In this document: positions 45,464-55,459 of the stretch, piece after piece
How positions within the stretch are numbered: position 1 is the stretch's first letter
How the letters are laid out: every line of letters begins with the position of its first letter
NCBI RefSeq assembly: GCF_030161575.1
Contig: NZ_BSUL01000001.1
Location: 2,585,809 to 2,649,808, forward strand
Length of the DNA stretch: 64,000 bases
Source: Arenivirga flava
GTDB taxonomy: Bacteria; Actinomycetota; Actinomycetes; Actinomycetales; Microbacteriaceae
Direction: 5' to 3'
Position numbers and translations under genes: made by a program
Notes under the pieces: model-generated
What the model was told of the DNA's origin: nothing
Seen by the model: the letters and a program-made list of their open reading frames with translations, nothing else
Databases searched by the model: none

Positions 45464-46524
45464 ATGTAGTTCCCAGTGAGGTTGTGAACGCGGTCGGCGG
45501 GCGTGAGCCCGCCGATCCCGGTGTGGGGCCGGTGGTGGTTGTAGTGGTGGATCCAGTCGACGTAGGTCGCTGAGCGGGCTTCGTCGGTGGAGTAGAGCCG
45601 TTCGTAGGCCCACTCGGTCGCGAGGGTGCGGTTGAAGCGCTCGACCTTCCCGTTCGTCTGTGGCCGATAGGGGCGGGTGCGTCGATGCTTGACGTCGCCG
45701 AGCGCCGTCGCGAAGACGCGGGAGCGGTAGCAAGAGCCGTTATCGGTCATCACCGCGCTGACGGTGAAGCCCGCGGTCTCGAAGAACGCCCGCGCCCGCA
45801 ACCAGAACCCGGCCGCGGTCTCCTTGCGCTCGTCCGTGTGCTGCTCGGAGTAGACCAACCTCGAGTAGCTGTCGATCGCGTGATGCAGGAACGCGTAACC
45901 CCGGCCCCGCTTCTTGTTGTGCCGGTTCCCGACCGTGCGGCCGAGCATCCGGTGCCCGCCGCCGTCAGGGATGCGCCCGAGCTTCTTGATATCGATGTGG
46001 ACCAGCTCGCCCGGCCGGGTCGCCTCCATCCGGACCGGGGCAGCCTTGCGAACGGGGAGCCCGGTGGCCTGATCGAGATGCACCAGGCGTGGCATCCGGT
46101 AGCGGGCCAGGACCCGCTCGACCGTGGAGCGCGGGATGCGCAAGTGGTAGCCGATGCGGTGCGGACCCCAACGGCGGGTGAACCTCAGCGCGACGATCCG
46201 CCGCTCCCGCCGCCGCGTCGTCCGCGATGGCGAACGATGCGGCGTTGAGGACCGGTCCGTCATCGCCTGCCCGGCCCGGAACCGGGCAGCCCAACGCGAC
46301 GCGGTCGCGGGCGAGCACTGAAACCGCTCCGCAGCACGGCGCACCGACCAGCCCTCCTCGACGATCAACCGGGCAAGACGAGTCCTGCCCTCCGGGGTGA
46401 ATGGCGCGTTAGCGTGGGTCACGAAGGCCTCCGTGGATGGTGATGTGTGTCGTAACTCACATCGTCCCGGAGGCCTTCGCTAACGCCCCCAACGTTCACA
46501 ACCTCCCAAGGAAGTACACCTAGA
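45459..46524 (-). mobile_element. IS481 family insertion sequence with 6-bp CCTAGA duplication
   Basis: The element spans 45465-46518 (1,054 bases). Its imperfect 26-base inverted ends (22 matches) begin TGTAGTTCC and TGTACTTCC and share GAGGTTGTGAACG. The 6-bp direct repeat CCTAGA flanks it at 45459-45464 and 46519-46524, which fits the NCTAGN target known for IS481. It lands on the stop codon of rskA: the duplication recreates the TAG on both sides. The intact duplication suggests a recent insertion. Confidence 0.95.
45460..46422 (-). CDS. IS481 family transposase
   Basis: A 320-residue DDE transposase, full length. The N-terminal helix-turn-helix (EGWSVRRAAERFQCSPATAS) is followed by the rve-type catalytic core with Asp in GELVHIDIKKLG, Asp in VSAVMTDNGSCYRS and Glu in QTNGKVERFNRTL, and the C-terminal HHYNHHRPHTGIGGLTPADR. 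The last sense codon uses the terminal base of the element and the stop codon TAG comes from the target-site duplication outside it. The gene looks intact and is likely active or recently so. Confidence 0.95.
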   Translation of the reverse strand: MTHANAPFTPEGRTRLARLIVEEGWSVRRAAERFQCSPATASRWAARFRAGQAMTDRSSTPHRSPSRTTRRRERRIVALRFTRRWGPHRIGYHLRIPRSTVERVLARYRMPRLVHLDQATGLPVRKAAPVRMEATRPGELVHIDIKKLGRIPDGGGHRMLGRTVGNRHNKKRGRGYAFLHHAIDSYSRLVYSEQHTDERKETAAGFWLRARAFFETAGFTVSAVMTDNGSCYRSRVFATALGDVKHRRTRPYRPQTNGKVERFNRTLATEWAYERLYSTDEARSATYVDWIHHYNHHRPHTGIGGLTPADRVHNLTGNYI

Positions 46525-46537
46525 CCGCAGCAGGCGC

Positions 46538-46566
46538 GAGGCCGGGCTCCGACGGAGCCCGGCCTC
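46538..46566. terminator. Terminator originally after rskA, now beyond the IS element
   Basis: GAGGCCGGGCTCC (46538-46550) pairs perfectly with 46554-46566 around a three-base loop. Without the IS it would lie about 20 bases after the rskA stop. It also ends the convergent LLM gene. Confidence 0.85.
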
Positions 46567-46590
46567 GCTGCCGTCCAGGGGTGCGGAGGC

Positions 46591-47568
46591 TCAGGAGAAT
46601 CGAGCCCGCAGCTTCTCGAGCAGCGGCCCGGCCGCCTCGTCGAGGAACCGCTGCTGCGCCTCGTCGCCTACCTGCACGAGGGCGATGTCGGTGAACCCCG
46701 CCTCCACGTAGGGCGCGAAGCTCTCCGCGAGCGCGTCCAGGTCGGGCCCGCAGGCGATCGACGACGCCACGTCCTCCGGCCGCACGAACTGCGTCGCGGC
46801 CTGGAAGCCCTTCGTCGTCGGCAGGTCGGCGTTCACGTCCCATCCGCCGGCGAACCAGCGGAACTGCTCGTGCGCCCGCTCGACGGCGCGGTCGCGGTCC
46901 GGGTCCCAGCTGATCGGGATCTGGCCGATCTTCCGGCTCGCGGGCAGGCCGGAGCGGGCCGCATCCCATCCGCTCACCAGGTCGGCGTCGGGCTCGACCG
47001 CCACGAGGTGGTCGGCCAGCGGCGCGAAGCGCTCGACGCTCTTCTCACCCGACACCGCGATCGCGATCGGCACGCCGCCCTCGGGCAGGTCCCAGACCCG
47101 CGAGGAGTCGACGCGGAAGTACTGGCCCTCCCAGGTGACGAGGCCGCCGTCGTGCAGGGCGCGGATGATGTGCACCGCCTCCTCGAGCATGTCCTGCCGC
47201 ACGCCGACCGCGGGCCAGCCCTCGCCCACGGTGTGCTCGTTGAGGTTCTCGCCCGAGCCGAGGCCCAGTGTGAACCGCCCGTCGGCCAGCAGCTGCAGCG
47301 TCGCCGCCTTCTGCGCCACGATCGCCGGGTGGTAGCGGATGGTCGGCGCCGTCACGTAGGTCATCAGCTCCATGCGCTCGGTGGCGTGGGCCACCGCGCC
47401 GAGCATGGTCCAGGCGTGCGACGCGTGCCCCTGGGACACCAGCCAGGGGGAGTAGTGGTCGCTCGAGACGGCGAAGTCGAAGCCGGTGCGCTCCGCGTCG
47501 ACGGCGTAGCCGACCAGCTCCTTCGGGCCGCTCTGCTCGGTCATGAGGGTGTAGCCGAAGTTCGTCAT
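46591..47568 (-). CDS. F420-dependent LLM-class oxidoreductase
   Basis: A 325-residue luciferase-like TIM-barrel enzyme that uses reduced F420, of the TIGR03557 type. Motifs: GFDFAVSSDHYSPWLVSQGH, the F420-pocket FTLGLGSGENLNEHTVGEGW and the flanking MELMTYVTAPTIRYHPAIVA. The substrate is unknown. ATG 47568 is supported by a TAGCCT box ending seven bases upstream on the minus strand (leaderless). It diverges from the pstS1 promoter. Confidence 0.88.
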   Translation of the reverse strand: MTNFGYTLMTEQSGPKELVGYAVDAERTGFDFAVSSDHYSPWLVSQGHASHAWTMLGAVAHATERMELMTYVTAPTIRYHPAIVAQKAATLQLLADGRFTLGLGSGENLNEHTVGEGWPAVGVRQDMLEEAVHIIRALHDGGLVTWEGQYFRVDSSRVWDLPEGGVPIAIAVSGEKSVERFAPLADHLVAVEPDADLVSGWDAARSGLPASRKIGQIPISWDPDRDRAVERAHEQFRWFAGGWDVNADLPTTKGFQAATQFVRPEDVASSIACGPDLDALAESFAPYVEAGFTDIALVQVGDEAQQRFLDEAAGPLLEKLRARFS

Positions 47569-47670
47569 GCCCCGCAGGCTAGGAAGCGGATGCGCTCCCT
47601 CGGTCGACTCCCAGCGCACGTGCCGCTCGCGGGGCCGCCCCGCGCATCCGGCGTACCGCCGTCGACTTCC

Positions 47671-47694
47671 GTTCACCTCCCGTTTACCTAGACT
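47671..47694 (+). promoter_or_regulatory. PHO box and promoter of pst operon 1
   Basis: Two 11-bp direct units, GTTCACCTCCC (47671) and GTTTACCTAGA (47682), form a PHO box of the actinobacterial type bound by PhoP. A -10-like TAGACT (47689-47694) overlaps the second unit. Transcription should start near 47701, giving a leader with GAGAGG before pstS1. Confidence 0.7.
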
Positions 47695-47758
47695 GGTGAC
47701 GCTGTTCACCGTCGGCTCCCACCGACGGCACCCCTGCACGGCGACGAGAGGAACGGTC

Positions 47759-48846
47759 ATCGCCACCCCACGCGCCCGCGCGCTCGTCGCCACGCTCGCC
47801 GCAGCAGGCATCCTGCTCAGCGGCTGCGCCGCCAACGAACCCGGCACCGAGCCCGGCTACGACGGCCCGACCGGCCGCTTCAACGCCAGCGGCTCCTCCG
47901 CCCAGGAGGCCGCGCAGGCGGCCTGGATCTCCGGCTACCAGGAGACCTACCCCGGCGTCACGATCAACTACTCGCCCGTCGGCTCCGGTGCGGGCCGCGC
48001 GAACTTCGTGGAGGGCTGGACCGTCTACGCCGGTTCGGATGCGGCGCTCGACGAGGACGAGGGCCCGCTGGTCAGCTGCACCGACGGCGCGACCGCGCTG
48101 AACCTGCCGGTCTACATCTCGCCGATCGCCGTGATCTTCAACGTCGACGGCGTCGACGACCTGCGCCTCGACCCGGCCACCATGGCCGCGGTCTTCAACG
48201 GCTCGATCGGGCGCTGGGACGACCCGGCGATCGCCGCCCTGAACCCCGACGCGGCGCTGCCGGACGCCCCGATCACCGTGGTGCACCGCTCCGACGACTC
48301 CGGCACCACCGAGAACTTCACCGAGTACCTGCACGACACGGCGCCCGACGTCTGGACCGAGGAGCCGAGCGACACGTACGCGTACCGCTTCGCCGGTGCC
48401 GACGGCAACCAGGGCAACAGCGGCGTGGTCGAGGGCGTGCGCAACGGCCGCAACACGATCGGCTACGCCGACGCCTCGCGGGCGGGCGGCCTCTCCTCGG
48501 CGCAGATCCTGGTCGAGGGGAGTGGACGGCGTTCAGCGACGAGGCCGCCGCGGCCGCCGTCGCCGCGAGCCCCTTCGCCGAGCGCTCGAACGGCCTCGAC
48601 CTCGTGATCGAGCTCGACCGCGAGGGCCCGGCGGGGTCCTATCCGCTCGTGCTCGTCTCGTACATGGTGGTCTGCAGCGACTACCGCGACGCCGACGACG
48701 CCGCCTTCCTCAAGGACTACGCCGAGTGGGTCGTCAGCGACGCGGGCCAGGCCCGGGCGGCGCAGAGCGCGGGTTCCTCGCCGCTCGCCGAGGCCACCGC
48801 CGAGCGCGTCCGCGAGGCCGTGCGATCGATCGGAGCGGACGGATGA
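47759..48846 (+). CDS. pstS: Phosphate-binding protein PstS, copy 1 (frameshift; unusual start)
   Basis: Lipoprotein that captures phosphate for the PstCAB importer. The signal peptide ends in a lipobox LSGC near residue 22, followed by AANEPGTEP. Phosphate-binding Ser/Thr motifs FNASGSSAQEAAQAAW, GSGAGRANF and HRSDDSGTTENFTEYL are intact. The frame breaks at the G4 run 48517-48520: one more G links AQILVEGEWTAFSDEAA to the C-terminal frame that ends at 48846. No ATG, GTG or TTG fits the strong GAGAGG site; the codon in the right place is ATC (47759), so the start is uncertain; a CTG at 47702 or GTG at 47696 are the alternatives. Confidence 0.85.
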
Positions 48847-49769
48847 GCGCAGCAGTGAACGACCCCGCCGCCGGACTGCGCAGCCGCCGGATCGGCGACG
48901 CCGTGTTCGCCGGCATGAGCCGCTGGGCGGGCGCGCTGATCCTGATCGTGCTCGCCGCGGTCGCCATCTTCCTCGTCGCGCAGGCGCTGCCCGCGCTGAT
49001 CCAGGGCACCGACGAGGGCGAGTCGTTCCTGGCCTACGTGCTGCCGCTCGCGTTCGGCACCGTCTGGGCCGCGGCCCTCGCGCTCGCCATGGCCATCCCG
49101 GTGGCCGTCGGCATCGCGCTCTTCATCTCGCACTACGCGCCCCGGCGCCTCGCGGCCGGACTCGGCTACGTCATCGACCTGCTCGCGGCCGTGCCGTCGG
49201 TGGTGTTCGGCCTCTGGGGCATCCAGGTGCTGGCACCCGCGACAGTCCCGCTCGCCGACTGGCTCACAGCCAACCTGGGGTGGATCCCGCTGTTCGCGGG
49301 GCCCGCATCCGGCACCGGCCGCACCATGCTCACCGTCGCGATCGTGCTGGCCGTCATGATCCTGCCGATCATGACCGCCATGTGCCGCGAGGTCTTCCTG
49401 CAGACGCCGCGGCTCAACGAGGAGGCCGCGCTGGCCCTCGGCGCGACCCAGTGGGAGATGATCACGATGTCGGTGCTGCCCTACGGCCGCCCGGGCATCG
49501 TCTCGGCGGCGATGCTCGGCCTCGGCCGCGCGCTCGGCGAGACGATGGCGGTGGCGATGGTGCTCTCGCCCGCCACCGTCATCTCGTTCGCGCTCGTCAC
49601 GACGCAGAACCCGGCCACCATCGCGAGCAACATCGCGCTCAACTTCCCCGAGGCGCACGGCCTGGGCGTCAACACGCTCATCGCCACCGGCCTCGTGCTC
49701 TTCGTCATCACGCTGGCCGTCAACGCGCTGGCCCGCTGGTACGTGAACCGCCGGACGGTGAGCGCGTGA
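48843..49769 (+). CDS. pstC: Phosphate ABC permease PstC, copy 1
   Basis: A 308-residue inner-membrane half of the phosphate channel with six helices. Contains [13 protein letters not shown] and the ABC-coupling EAA loop [20 protein letters not shown], followed by [15 protein letters not shown]. Start overlaps the pstS1 stop by ATGA. Confidence 0.93.
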   Translation: MSAAVNDPAAGLRSRRIGDAVFAGMSRWAGALILIVLAAVAIFLVAQALPALIQGTDEGESFLAYVLPLAFGTVWAAALALAMAIPVAVGIALFISHYAPRRLAAGLGYVIDLLAAVPSVVFGLWGIQVLAPATVPLADWLTANLGWIPLFAGPASGTGRTMLTVAIVLAVMILPIMTAMCREVFLQTPRLNEEAALALGATQWEMITMSVLPYGRPGIVSAAMLGLGRALGETMAVAMVLSPATVISFALVTTQNPATIASNIALNFPEAHGLGVNTLIATGLVLFVITLAVNALARWYVNRRTVSA

Positions 49770-50836
49770 GCGCCGTGACGCAGCGGGCGAACCCGCTGAC
49801 CGCCGGCCGTCTGCCCCGCTGGTCGAACCTCGCGGTGCTCGCCGCCTCGGCCGCCGTGTTCGGCGTCGCCCTGGGGCTGACCGCCGCCGCGAGCGGGGCC
49901 GCGTTCCCCGTGCCGGCCTTCGTCATCGCCACGGTGCTCGGCTACCTCGTGCTGCTGGTGCTGCTCTCGCGCGTCGTCGAGGGCCCGCGCAAGGCCAAGG
50001 ACCGGCTCATGCGCAACCTCGTGGTCGCGGCGTTCCTGCTCGCGCTCACCCCGCTGATCTCGCTCATCGTCACGGTGGTCGGCCGCGGCGCCGCGCGCTT
50101 CGACATCGCGTTCTTCACCGAGTCGATGCGCAACGTCACCGGCGAGGGCGGCGGCGTGCTGCACGCGGTCGTCGGCACGCTCGAGATCACGGCCGCGGCC
50201 ACCCTCATCTCGGTGCCGATCGGCCTGCTCACCGCGATCTACCTCGTGGAGTACGGGCGCGGCTGGCTGGCGCGTGCGATCACCTTCTTCGTCGACGTCA
50301 TGACGGGCATCCCGTCGATCGTCGCCGGCCTGTTCGCCTTCTCGCTGTTCCTGCTGCTGTTCGGCCCCGGCTCGCGCATGGGCCTCTCGGGCGCGGTGGC
50401 GCTGAGCATCCTCATGATCCCGGTCGTGGTGCGCTCGAGCGAGGAGATGCTCAAGCTCGTGCCGCGCGACCTGCGCGAGGCCAGCTACGCCCTCGGCGTG
50501 CCGAAGTGGCGCACGATCCTCAAGGTCGTCATCCCCACCGCCATCGCCGGCATCTCGACCGGCGTCATGCTCGCGATCGCCCGCGTCATCGGCGAGACGG
50601 CGCCGCTGCTCATCACCGCCGGCTTCACGCAGAGCATGAACTACGACCTCACCGACGGCGACATGATGAGCCTGCCGGTGTTCGTCTACAACTCGTACAT
50701 CAGCCAGGGCGTCGACGCGCAGGCGTACATCGACCGCGCGTGGGCGGGAGCGCTCACCCTCATCCTCATCGTCATGCTGCTCAACCTGCTCGCGCGCCTC
50801 GTCGCGAAGATCTTCGCGCCCAAGCTCGGGCGCTAA
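49766..50836 (+). CDS. pstA: Phosphate ABC permease PstA, copy 1
   Basis: A 356-residue partner of PstC with six core helices and about two extra N-terminal ones. The core has [20 protein letters not shown], the coupling loop [20 protein letters not shown] and [18 protein letters not shown] 49766 overlaps the pstC stop (GTGA). Confidence 0.93.
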   Translation: MSAVTQRANPLTAGRLPRWSNLAVLAASAAVFGVALGLTAAASGAAFPVPAFVIATVLGYLVLLVLLSRVVEGPRKAKDRLMRNLVVAAFLLALTPLISLIVTVVGRGAARFDIAFFTESMRNVTGEGGGVLHAVVGTLEITAAATLISVPIGLLTAIYLVEYGRGWLARAITFFVDVMTGIPSIVAGLFAFSLFLLLFGPGSRMGLSGAVALSILMIPVVVRSSEEMLKLVPRDLREASYALGVPKWRTILKVVIPTAIAGISTGVMLAIARVIGETAPLLITAGFTQSMNYDLTDGDMMSLPVFVYNSYISQGVDAQAYIDRAWAGALTLILIVMLLNLLARLVAKIFAPKLGR

Positions 50837-50847
50837 GGAAGGAACCC

Positions 50848-51627
50848 GTGTCCAAGCGCATCCAGGTCAACGACCTCAACGTCTTCTACAGCCAGTTCAA
50901 GGCCGTCGAGGGCGTGAACATGGTCATCGAGCCCCGCAGCGTGACCGCCTTCATCGGTCCGAGCGGATGCGGCAAGTCCACCTTCCTGCGCACCCTCAAC
51001 CGCATGCACGAGGTCATCCCCGGCGCGCGCGTCGAGGGCGAGGTGCTTGTCGACGGCAACGACCTCTACGGCCCCGGCGTGGACCCGGTGCTCGTGCGCC
51101 GCCAGGTGGGCATGGTGTTCCAGCGGCCGAACCCGTTCCCGACCATGTCCATCCGCGACAACGTGCTGGCCGGGGTGAAGCTCAACAACCGGCGCCAGTC
51201 GAAGAGCGAGCAGGACGACCTCGTCGAGAAGAGCCTGCGCGGCGCGAACCTCTGGAACGAGGTCAAGGATCGGCTGAACCTGCCCGGCTCCGGCCTCTCC
51301 GGCGGCCAGCAGCAGCGCCTCTGCATCGCCCGCGCCATCGCGGTCTCGCCGGACGTGCTGCTCATGGACGAGCCCTGCTCGGCCCTGGACCCCATCTCGA
51401 CGCTCGCGATCGAGGACCTCATCGAGGAGCTCAAGACCGAGTACACGATCGTGATCGTGACGCACAACATGCAGCAGGCCTCGCGGGTCAGCGAGAAGAC
51501 CGCCTTCTTCAACATCGCGGGCACCGGGCAGCCGGGCAAGCTCATCGAGTACGCCGACACCGCCAAGATCTTCTCGAACCCCGACGTGCAGGCCACCGAG
51601 GACTACGTCTCCGGCCGCTTCGGCTGA
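50848..51627 (+). CDS. pstB: Phosphate ABC ATPase PstB, copy 1
   Basis: A 259-residue ATPase that powers the importer. Walker [10 protein letters not shown] near residue 36, signature [17 protein letters not shown] near 150, Walker [13 protein letters not shown] and the H-loop [20 protein letters not shown] precedes the GTG. No phoU follows, so repression signalling must use a phoU elsewhere. Confidence 0.96.
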   Translation: MSKRIQVNDLNVFYSQFKAVEGVNMVIEPRSVTAFIGPSGCGKSTFLRTLNRMHEVIPGARVEGEVLVDGNDLYGPGVDPVLVRRQVGMVFQRPNPFPTMSIRDNVLAGVKLNNRRQSKSEQDDLVEKSLRGANLWNEVKDRLNLPGSGLSGGQQQRLCIARAIAVSPDVLLMDEPCSALDPISTLAIEDLIEELKTEYTIVIVTHNMQQASRVSEKTAFFNIAGTGQPGKLIEYADTAKIFSNPDVQATEDYVSGRFG

Positions 51628-51704
51628 GCCCAGCCGTACCCGCCGCCTGAACCCGGCCTGCTCGCGCTGCGGCTGCGTGCGCATCCGCTCGTAGGGTGGT
51701 CGGC

Positions 51705-53138
51705 GTGACATGGCGCGGGGTGCTCCGGAAGGTCGTCGGAGGAGTCGGGTCGCTGACCCCGACGCGCGTGCCCGCGCCCGCCGTCGAGCGGCCGGTGCGC
51801 GAGGTGCTCGAGCTCGCCGTGCGCATCGGCGAGGCGATGCTCGCGCTCGGGGCGCCCGCCGCCGAGGTGACCGACGCCATCCGCCGCGTCAGCCGCGTCT
51901 ACGAGCTGGAGTGCCAGGTCGATCTGACCTTCACGTCGATCATGGTGGCCCACGACGGCACCGAGCGGATGCCCGGCGTCACCGTCATGCGCGTCGTCGC
52001 GTCGCCGTCCGCCGACTTCGAGCGCCTCGCCAGGGTCGTCGACCAGGTGGAGCGCATCGTGCGCTCCGGGCCGGTCGTGCCGGCAGCCGAGGCCGCGGTC
52101 GACGACGAGGCGCGCGACACCGTACGCGAGAGCCTCGCGGCCGCGCACGCCGAGCTGGACGCCGTGCTGGCCGCGCCGCGCACCTACCGCCGCGGCGTCG
52201 TCACGCTGCTGCTGTCGGCCATGGCGGCGTCGGTCGCGCTGCTCCTCGGCGGCGGACCGGTCTCGGTGGTGCTCGCCGCCGCCACGACCGCCCTCATCGA
52301 CAGCACCTTCCGCGTCCTGGCGGCGCTGCGCCTGCCGGTGTTCTTCCTGCAGCTCACCGGAGCCGCCATCGCCACGACCGTCGCGGTGGTCGTGACCGTG
52401 CTCGCGCCGTACCTGCCGCTCGAGGTCTCGGCCCTGCCGCCGGCGCTGGTCGTCGCCTCGGGCATCGTCGTGCTGCTGGCCGGCGGCTCGCTGGTCGGCG
52501 CCGCGGACGACGCGATCAACGGCTTCCCGGTCACGGCGAGCGGACGCCTCGTCGAGGTGATGCTGCTGACCATCGGCATCGTGGTCGGCATCGGCGCGGT
52601 GCTCGACCTGGCGCGCCGGCTCGGCGTCGGCTTCGTGCTCGACGAGCTGCCCGTCGGCCCCTGGCCCGTGGCCGTGCAGGTGCTCGGCGCGGCCGGAGCC
52701 TCGGCGGCCTGGGCGATGGCGTCGTACGCCACGGTGCGCACGGCGCTCCTCGCGGGCGCCACGGGCGCGACGGCGTTCGTCGTGGCCATGCTGCTCGGCG
52801 GCACGGGCGTGGCGCCGGCGGCCGCGAGCGCGCTCGGTGCGCTCGCGATCGGGTTCGCGGCCGAGGCGCTCGGCCCGCGGGTGCGCGTGCCCGCCATCGT
52901 GCTGACCATCTGCGGCATCGTGCCGCTGCTGCCGGGTCTCGCCATCTACCGCGGCATGCTGGCGCTGGTGAACGGCGACGATCCGACCCAGGGCTTCGAG
53001 CTGCTCCTGCAGGCGGGCATCACCGGGCTCGCGCTCGCCGCGGGCGTGACGCTCGGCGAGATCCTCGCGCGGCGCACGGGCGCCTCCGACCGTCGGCTGA
53101 TCCCCGGGTACATCCGGCGCACGCTGCGCCGCCGCTGA
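51705..53138 (+). CDS. thrE: ThrE-type threonine/serine exporter
   Basis: A 477-residue inner-membrane exporter. The hydrophilic N-terminal ThrE domain has ELAVRIGEAMLALGAPAAEV and LTFTSIMVAHDG, followed by about ten helices (ThrE and ThrE_2 halves). The GTG at 51705 is supported by TAGGGT ending seven bases upstream (leaderless). It separates the two pst operons; a shared role with phosphate is not apparent. Confidence 0.87.
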   Translation: MTWRGVLRKVVGGVGSLTPTRVPAPAVERPVREVLELAVRIGEAMLALGAPAAEVTDAIRRVSRVYELECQVDLTFTSIMVAHDGTERMPGVTVMRVVASPSADFERLARVVDQVERIVRSGPVVPAAEAAVDDEARDTVRESLAAAHAELDAVLAAPRTYRRGVVTLLLSAMAASVALLLGGGPVSVVLAAATTALIDSTFRVLAALRLPVFFLQLTGAAIATTVAVVVTVLAPYLPLEVSALPPALVVASGIVVLLAGGSLVGAADDAINGFPVTASGRLVEVMLLTIGIVVGIGAVLDLARRLGVGFVLDELPVGPWPVAVQVLGAAGASAAWAMASYATVRTALLAGATGATAFVVAMLLGGTGVAPAAASALGALAIGFAAEALGPRVRVPAIVLTICGIVPLLPGLAIYRGMLALVNGDDPTQGFELLLQAGITGLALAAGVTLGEILARRTGASDRRLIPGYIRRTLRRR

Positions 53139-53160
53139 GCGCCGCTCGACGGCAGGCGGT

Positions 53161-53226
53161 GTTCCCCGCCCGTTCACCATCCGTTCACGCTCGCGGGCAC
53201 GCGAGGTCACATCCCCTTCGTAGCGT
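53161..53226 (+). promoter_or_regulatory. PHO box and promoter of pst operon 2
   Basis: Three adjacent 11-bp units at 53161 (GTTCCCCGCCC, weakest), 53172 (GTTCACCATCC) and 53183 (GTTCACGCTCG), with a degenerate further one near 53216. TAGCGT at 53221-53226 is the likely -10, and GAAGGA precedes the GTG of pstS2. More units than at operon 1 may mean stronger PhoP control. Confidence 0.68.
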
Positions 53227-53280
53227 CGCCGACGGGTCAGCACCGGCCCCACCTGCAACCACGCACCCGAAGGAATCTCC

Positions 53281-54369
53281 GTGAACATCAAGCGCGTCGG
53301 CACCCTCGCCGCCCTCGGCCTCACCAGCACCCTCCTCCTGGCCTCCTGCGCCGCGAACGAGACCCCCGACGCGGGCTCGGGCGGCGACAGCAGCCTCTCG
53401 GGCACCATCTCGGCGACCGGCGCCTCGTCACAGGAGACCGCGCAGGCCGCGTGGGTCGCCGCGTTCCAGACCGCCAACACCGGCGTCACCGTCGACTACG
53501 TCTCGACCGGTTCGGGCCCCGGCCGCGAGAACTTCCTCGCCGGCGCCAGCGACTTCATCGGCTCGGACCGCGCCTTCAACGACGAGGAGATCGCCGCCGG
53601 CGGCTTCACCTCCTGCGCCTCGGACGAGATCGTCGAGCTGCCGCTCTACGTCTCGCCGATCGCGATCATCTTCAACCTCGAGGGCGTCGACTCGATCAAC
53701 CTCGACGCCGCGACGGTCGCCAACATCTTCAACGGCACCATCACCACCTGGAACGACCCGGCCATCGCCGACCAGAACGAGGGCGTCGAGCTGCCCGACA
53801 CGGCCATCACCCCCGTGCACCGCTCGGACGACTCGGGCACCACCGAGAACTTCACCGAGTACCTGAACGCGGTCGCCCCCGAGGCGTGGACCGCCGAGGC
53901 CGACGGCGTGTGGCCGCTCGAGGGCGGCGAGTCGGCCGAGGGCACCTCGGGCCTCGTCGGCGCCGTCGAGGCCGGCCAGGGCACGATCGGCTACGCCGAC
54001 GCCTCGCGCGCCGGCGACCTCGGCACCGTCGCGGTCAAGGTCGGCGAGGAGTACGTGCCGTACTCCACCGAGGCCGTCGCGGCGTTCCTCGACTCGGCCG
54101 AGCGCGTCGAGGGCCGCGGCGAGGGCGACCTCGCGCTCGAGCTCGACCGCACCACCACCGCGGCCGGCGTCTACCCGATCGCGCTCGTGAGCTACCTCAT
54201 CGGCTGCGTCGACTACGAGGACGCGAACACCGCCGAGCTCGTCTCGTCCTACTTCTCCTACATCGCCAGCGCCGAGGGCCAGGACGAGGGCAATGCCGAG
54301 GCCGGCTCCGCCCCGATCTCCGACGACCTGCGCGCCGAGGTCGAGGCCGCGATCGCCCTGATCGGCTGA
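53281..54369 (+). CDS. pstS: Phosphate-binding protein PstS, copy 2
   Basis: A 362-residue lipoprotein; the lipobox LASC is near residues 20-23, followed by AANETPDAG. The binding motifs ATGASSQETAQAAW, STGSGPGRENF and HRSDDSGTTENFTEYL are present and the C-terminal domain is intact. Compared with copy 1 it is acidic and clearly related but diverged, so the duplication is not recent. A strong hairpin after the stop may favour pstS over the downstream genes. Confidence 0.95.
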   Translation: MNIKRVGTLAALGLTSTLLLASCAANETPDAGSGGDSSLSGTISATGASSQETAQAAWVAAFQTANTGVTVDYVSTGSGPGRENFLAGASDFIGSDRAFNDEEIAAGGFTSCASDEIVELPLYVSPIAIIFNLEGVDSINLDAATVANIFNGTITTWNDPAIADQNEGVELPDTAITPVHRSDDSGTTENFTEYLNAVAPEAWTAEADGVWPLEGGESAEGTSGLVGAVEAGQGTIGYADASRAGDLGTVAVKVGEEYVPYSTEAVAAFLDSAERVEGRGEGDLALELDRTTTAAGVYPIALVSYLIGCVDYEDANTAELVSSYFSYIASAEGQDEGNAEAGSAPISDDLRAEVEAAIALIG

Positions 54370-54382
54370 CGATCCCGCCGAT

Positions 54383-54415
54383 CCGCCCGGCGGTTCCCCG
54401 CGAACCGCCGGGCGG
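54383..54415 (+). terminator. Attenuator-like hairpin between pstS2 and pstC2
   Basis: CCGCCCGGCGGTTC pairs perfectly with GAACCGCCGGGCGG around five bases. A second palindrome, GGGCGCCGCTGCGGCGCCC, follows 10 bases later. Position inside an operon suggests partial termination or mRNA stabilisation that raises pstS2 relative to pstCAB2. Confidence 0.65.
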
Positions 54416-54508
54416 AGCCGCTCCCGGGCGCCGCTGCGGCGCCCGATGCTCGCCCGATCGAGCTCCACCCCTTCCGCACCACCGGGTCCGCCCGGGAAGG
54501 ACAACCCC

Positions 54509-55459
54509 ATGACCACCGCGTCCCCCCAACGCGCCGCGCTCCGCGCCGTCCGACGGCCCGGCGACCGCATCTTCTCCGGCACCGCGCTCGGCGCCGGCGT
54601 CGTCATCCTGCTGCTGCTGGCCGCCGTCGCCATCTTCCTCATCACCGAGAGCCTCCCGGCCTTCACCGCGGACCCCGACGAGATCGGCATGCTCCGCGGC
54701 GCCACGTTCCTCGAGTACGTCGCGCCCCTCGTCTTCGGCACGCTCTGGGCCGCCCTGCTGGCGCTCATCATCGCCGCGCCGCTCGCCGTCGGCATCGCGC
54801 TCTTCATCTCGCACTTCGCGCCGCGACGGCTCGCTGCCGTCATCGGCTACGTCGTCGATCTGCTGGCGGCGCTGCCGTCGGTGGTCTACGGCCTCTGGGG
54901 TGCCACGACCTTCGCCCCGATCCTGCAGCCGTTCTACGTGTGGCTCAACGAGAACCTCGGGTGGATCCCGCTCTTCGAGGGGCCCGTCTCGGCCACCGGT
55001 CGCACCATCGCCACCGCCGCGCTCGTGCTGGCCGTCATGATCCTGCCGATCATGACGGCCATCTGCCGCGAGGTCTTCCTGCAGGCGCCCCGCCTGCACG
55101 AGGAGGCCGCGCTCGCGCTCGGCGCCACGCGCTGGGAGATGATCCGCATGGCCGTGCTGCCCTTCGCCCGCGGCGGCATGGTCTCGGCCGCGATGCTCGC
55201 CCTCGGCCGCGCGCTCGGCGAGACCATGGCCGTGACCATGGTGCTCTCCGCATCCGGCGTGATCACCTTCGACCTGATCTCGTCGACCAACCCGACGACG
55301 ATCCCGGCGAACATCGCGCTCTCGTTCCCCGAGGCGTACGGCGAGGGGGTCAACGTACTCATCGCCACGGGCCTCATCCTCTTCATCGTCACCTTCGCCG
55401 TGAACGCGATCGCCCGCTACATCGTGAACCGCCGCGCCGCCTTCTCCGGAGCCAACTGA
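54509..55459 (+). CDS. pstC: Phosphate ABC permease PstC, copy 2
   Basis: A 316-residue permease, parallel to copy 1: [18 protein letters not shown] and the coupling loop [20 protein letters not shown] followed by [23 protein letters not shown] precedes the ATG. One-base overlap with pstA2 (TGATG). Confidence 0.93.
   Translation: MTTASPQRAALRAVRRPGDRIFSGTALGAGVVILLLLAAVAIFLITESLPAFTADPDEIGMLRGATFLEYVAPLVFGTLWAALLALIIAAPLAVGIALFISHFAPRRLAAVIGYVVDLLAALPSVVYGLWGATTFAPILQPFYVWLNENLGWIPLFEGPVSATGRTIATAALVLAVMILPIMTAICREVFLQAPRLHEEAALALGATRWEMIRMAVLPFARGGMVSAAMLALGRALGETMAVTMVLSASGVITFDLISSTNPTTIPANIALSFPEAYGEGVNVLIATGLILFIVTFAVNAIARYIVNRRAAFSGAN

Noticed and set aside
44594-46524. rskA as a pseudogene disrupted by the IS element
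   Set aside because: The insertion lies on the stop codon, the duplication restores TAG, and the protein is full length.
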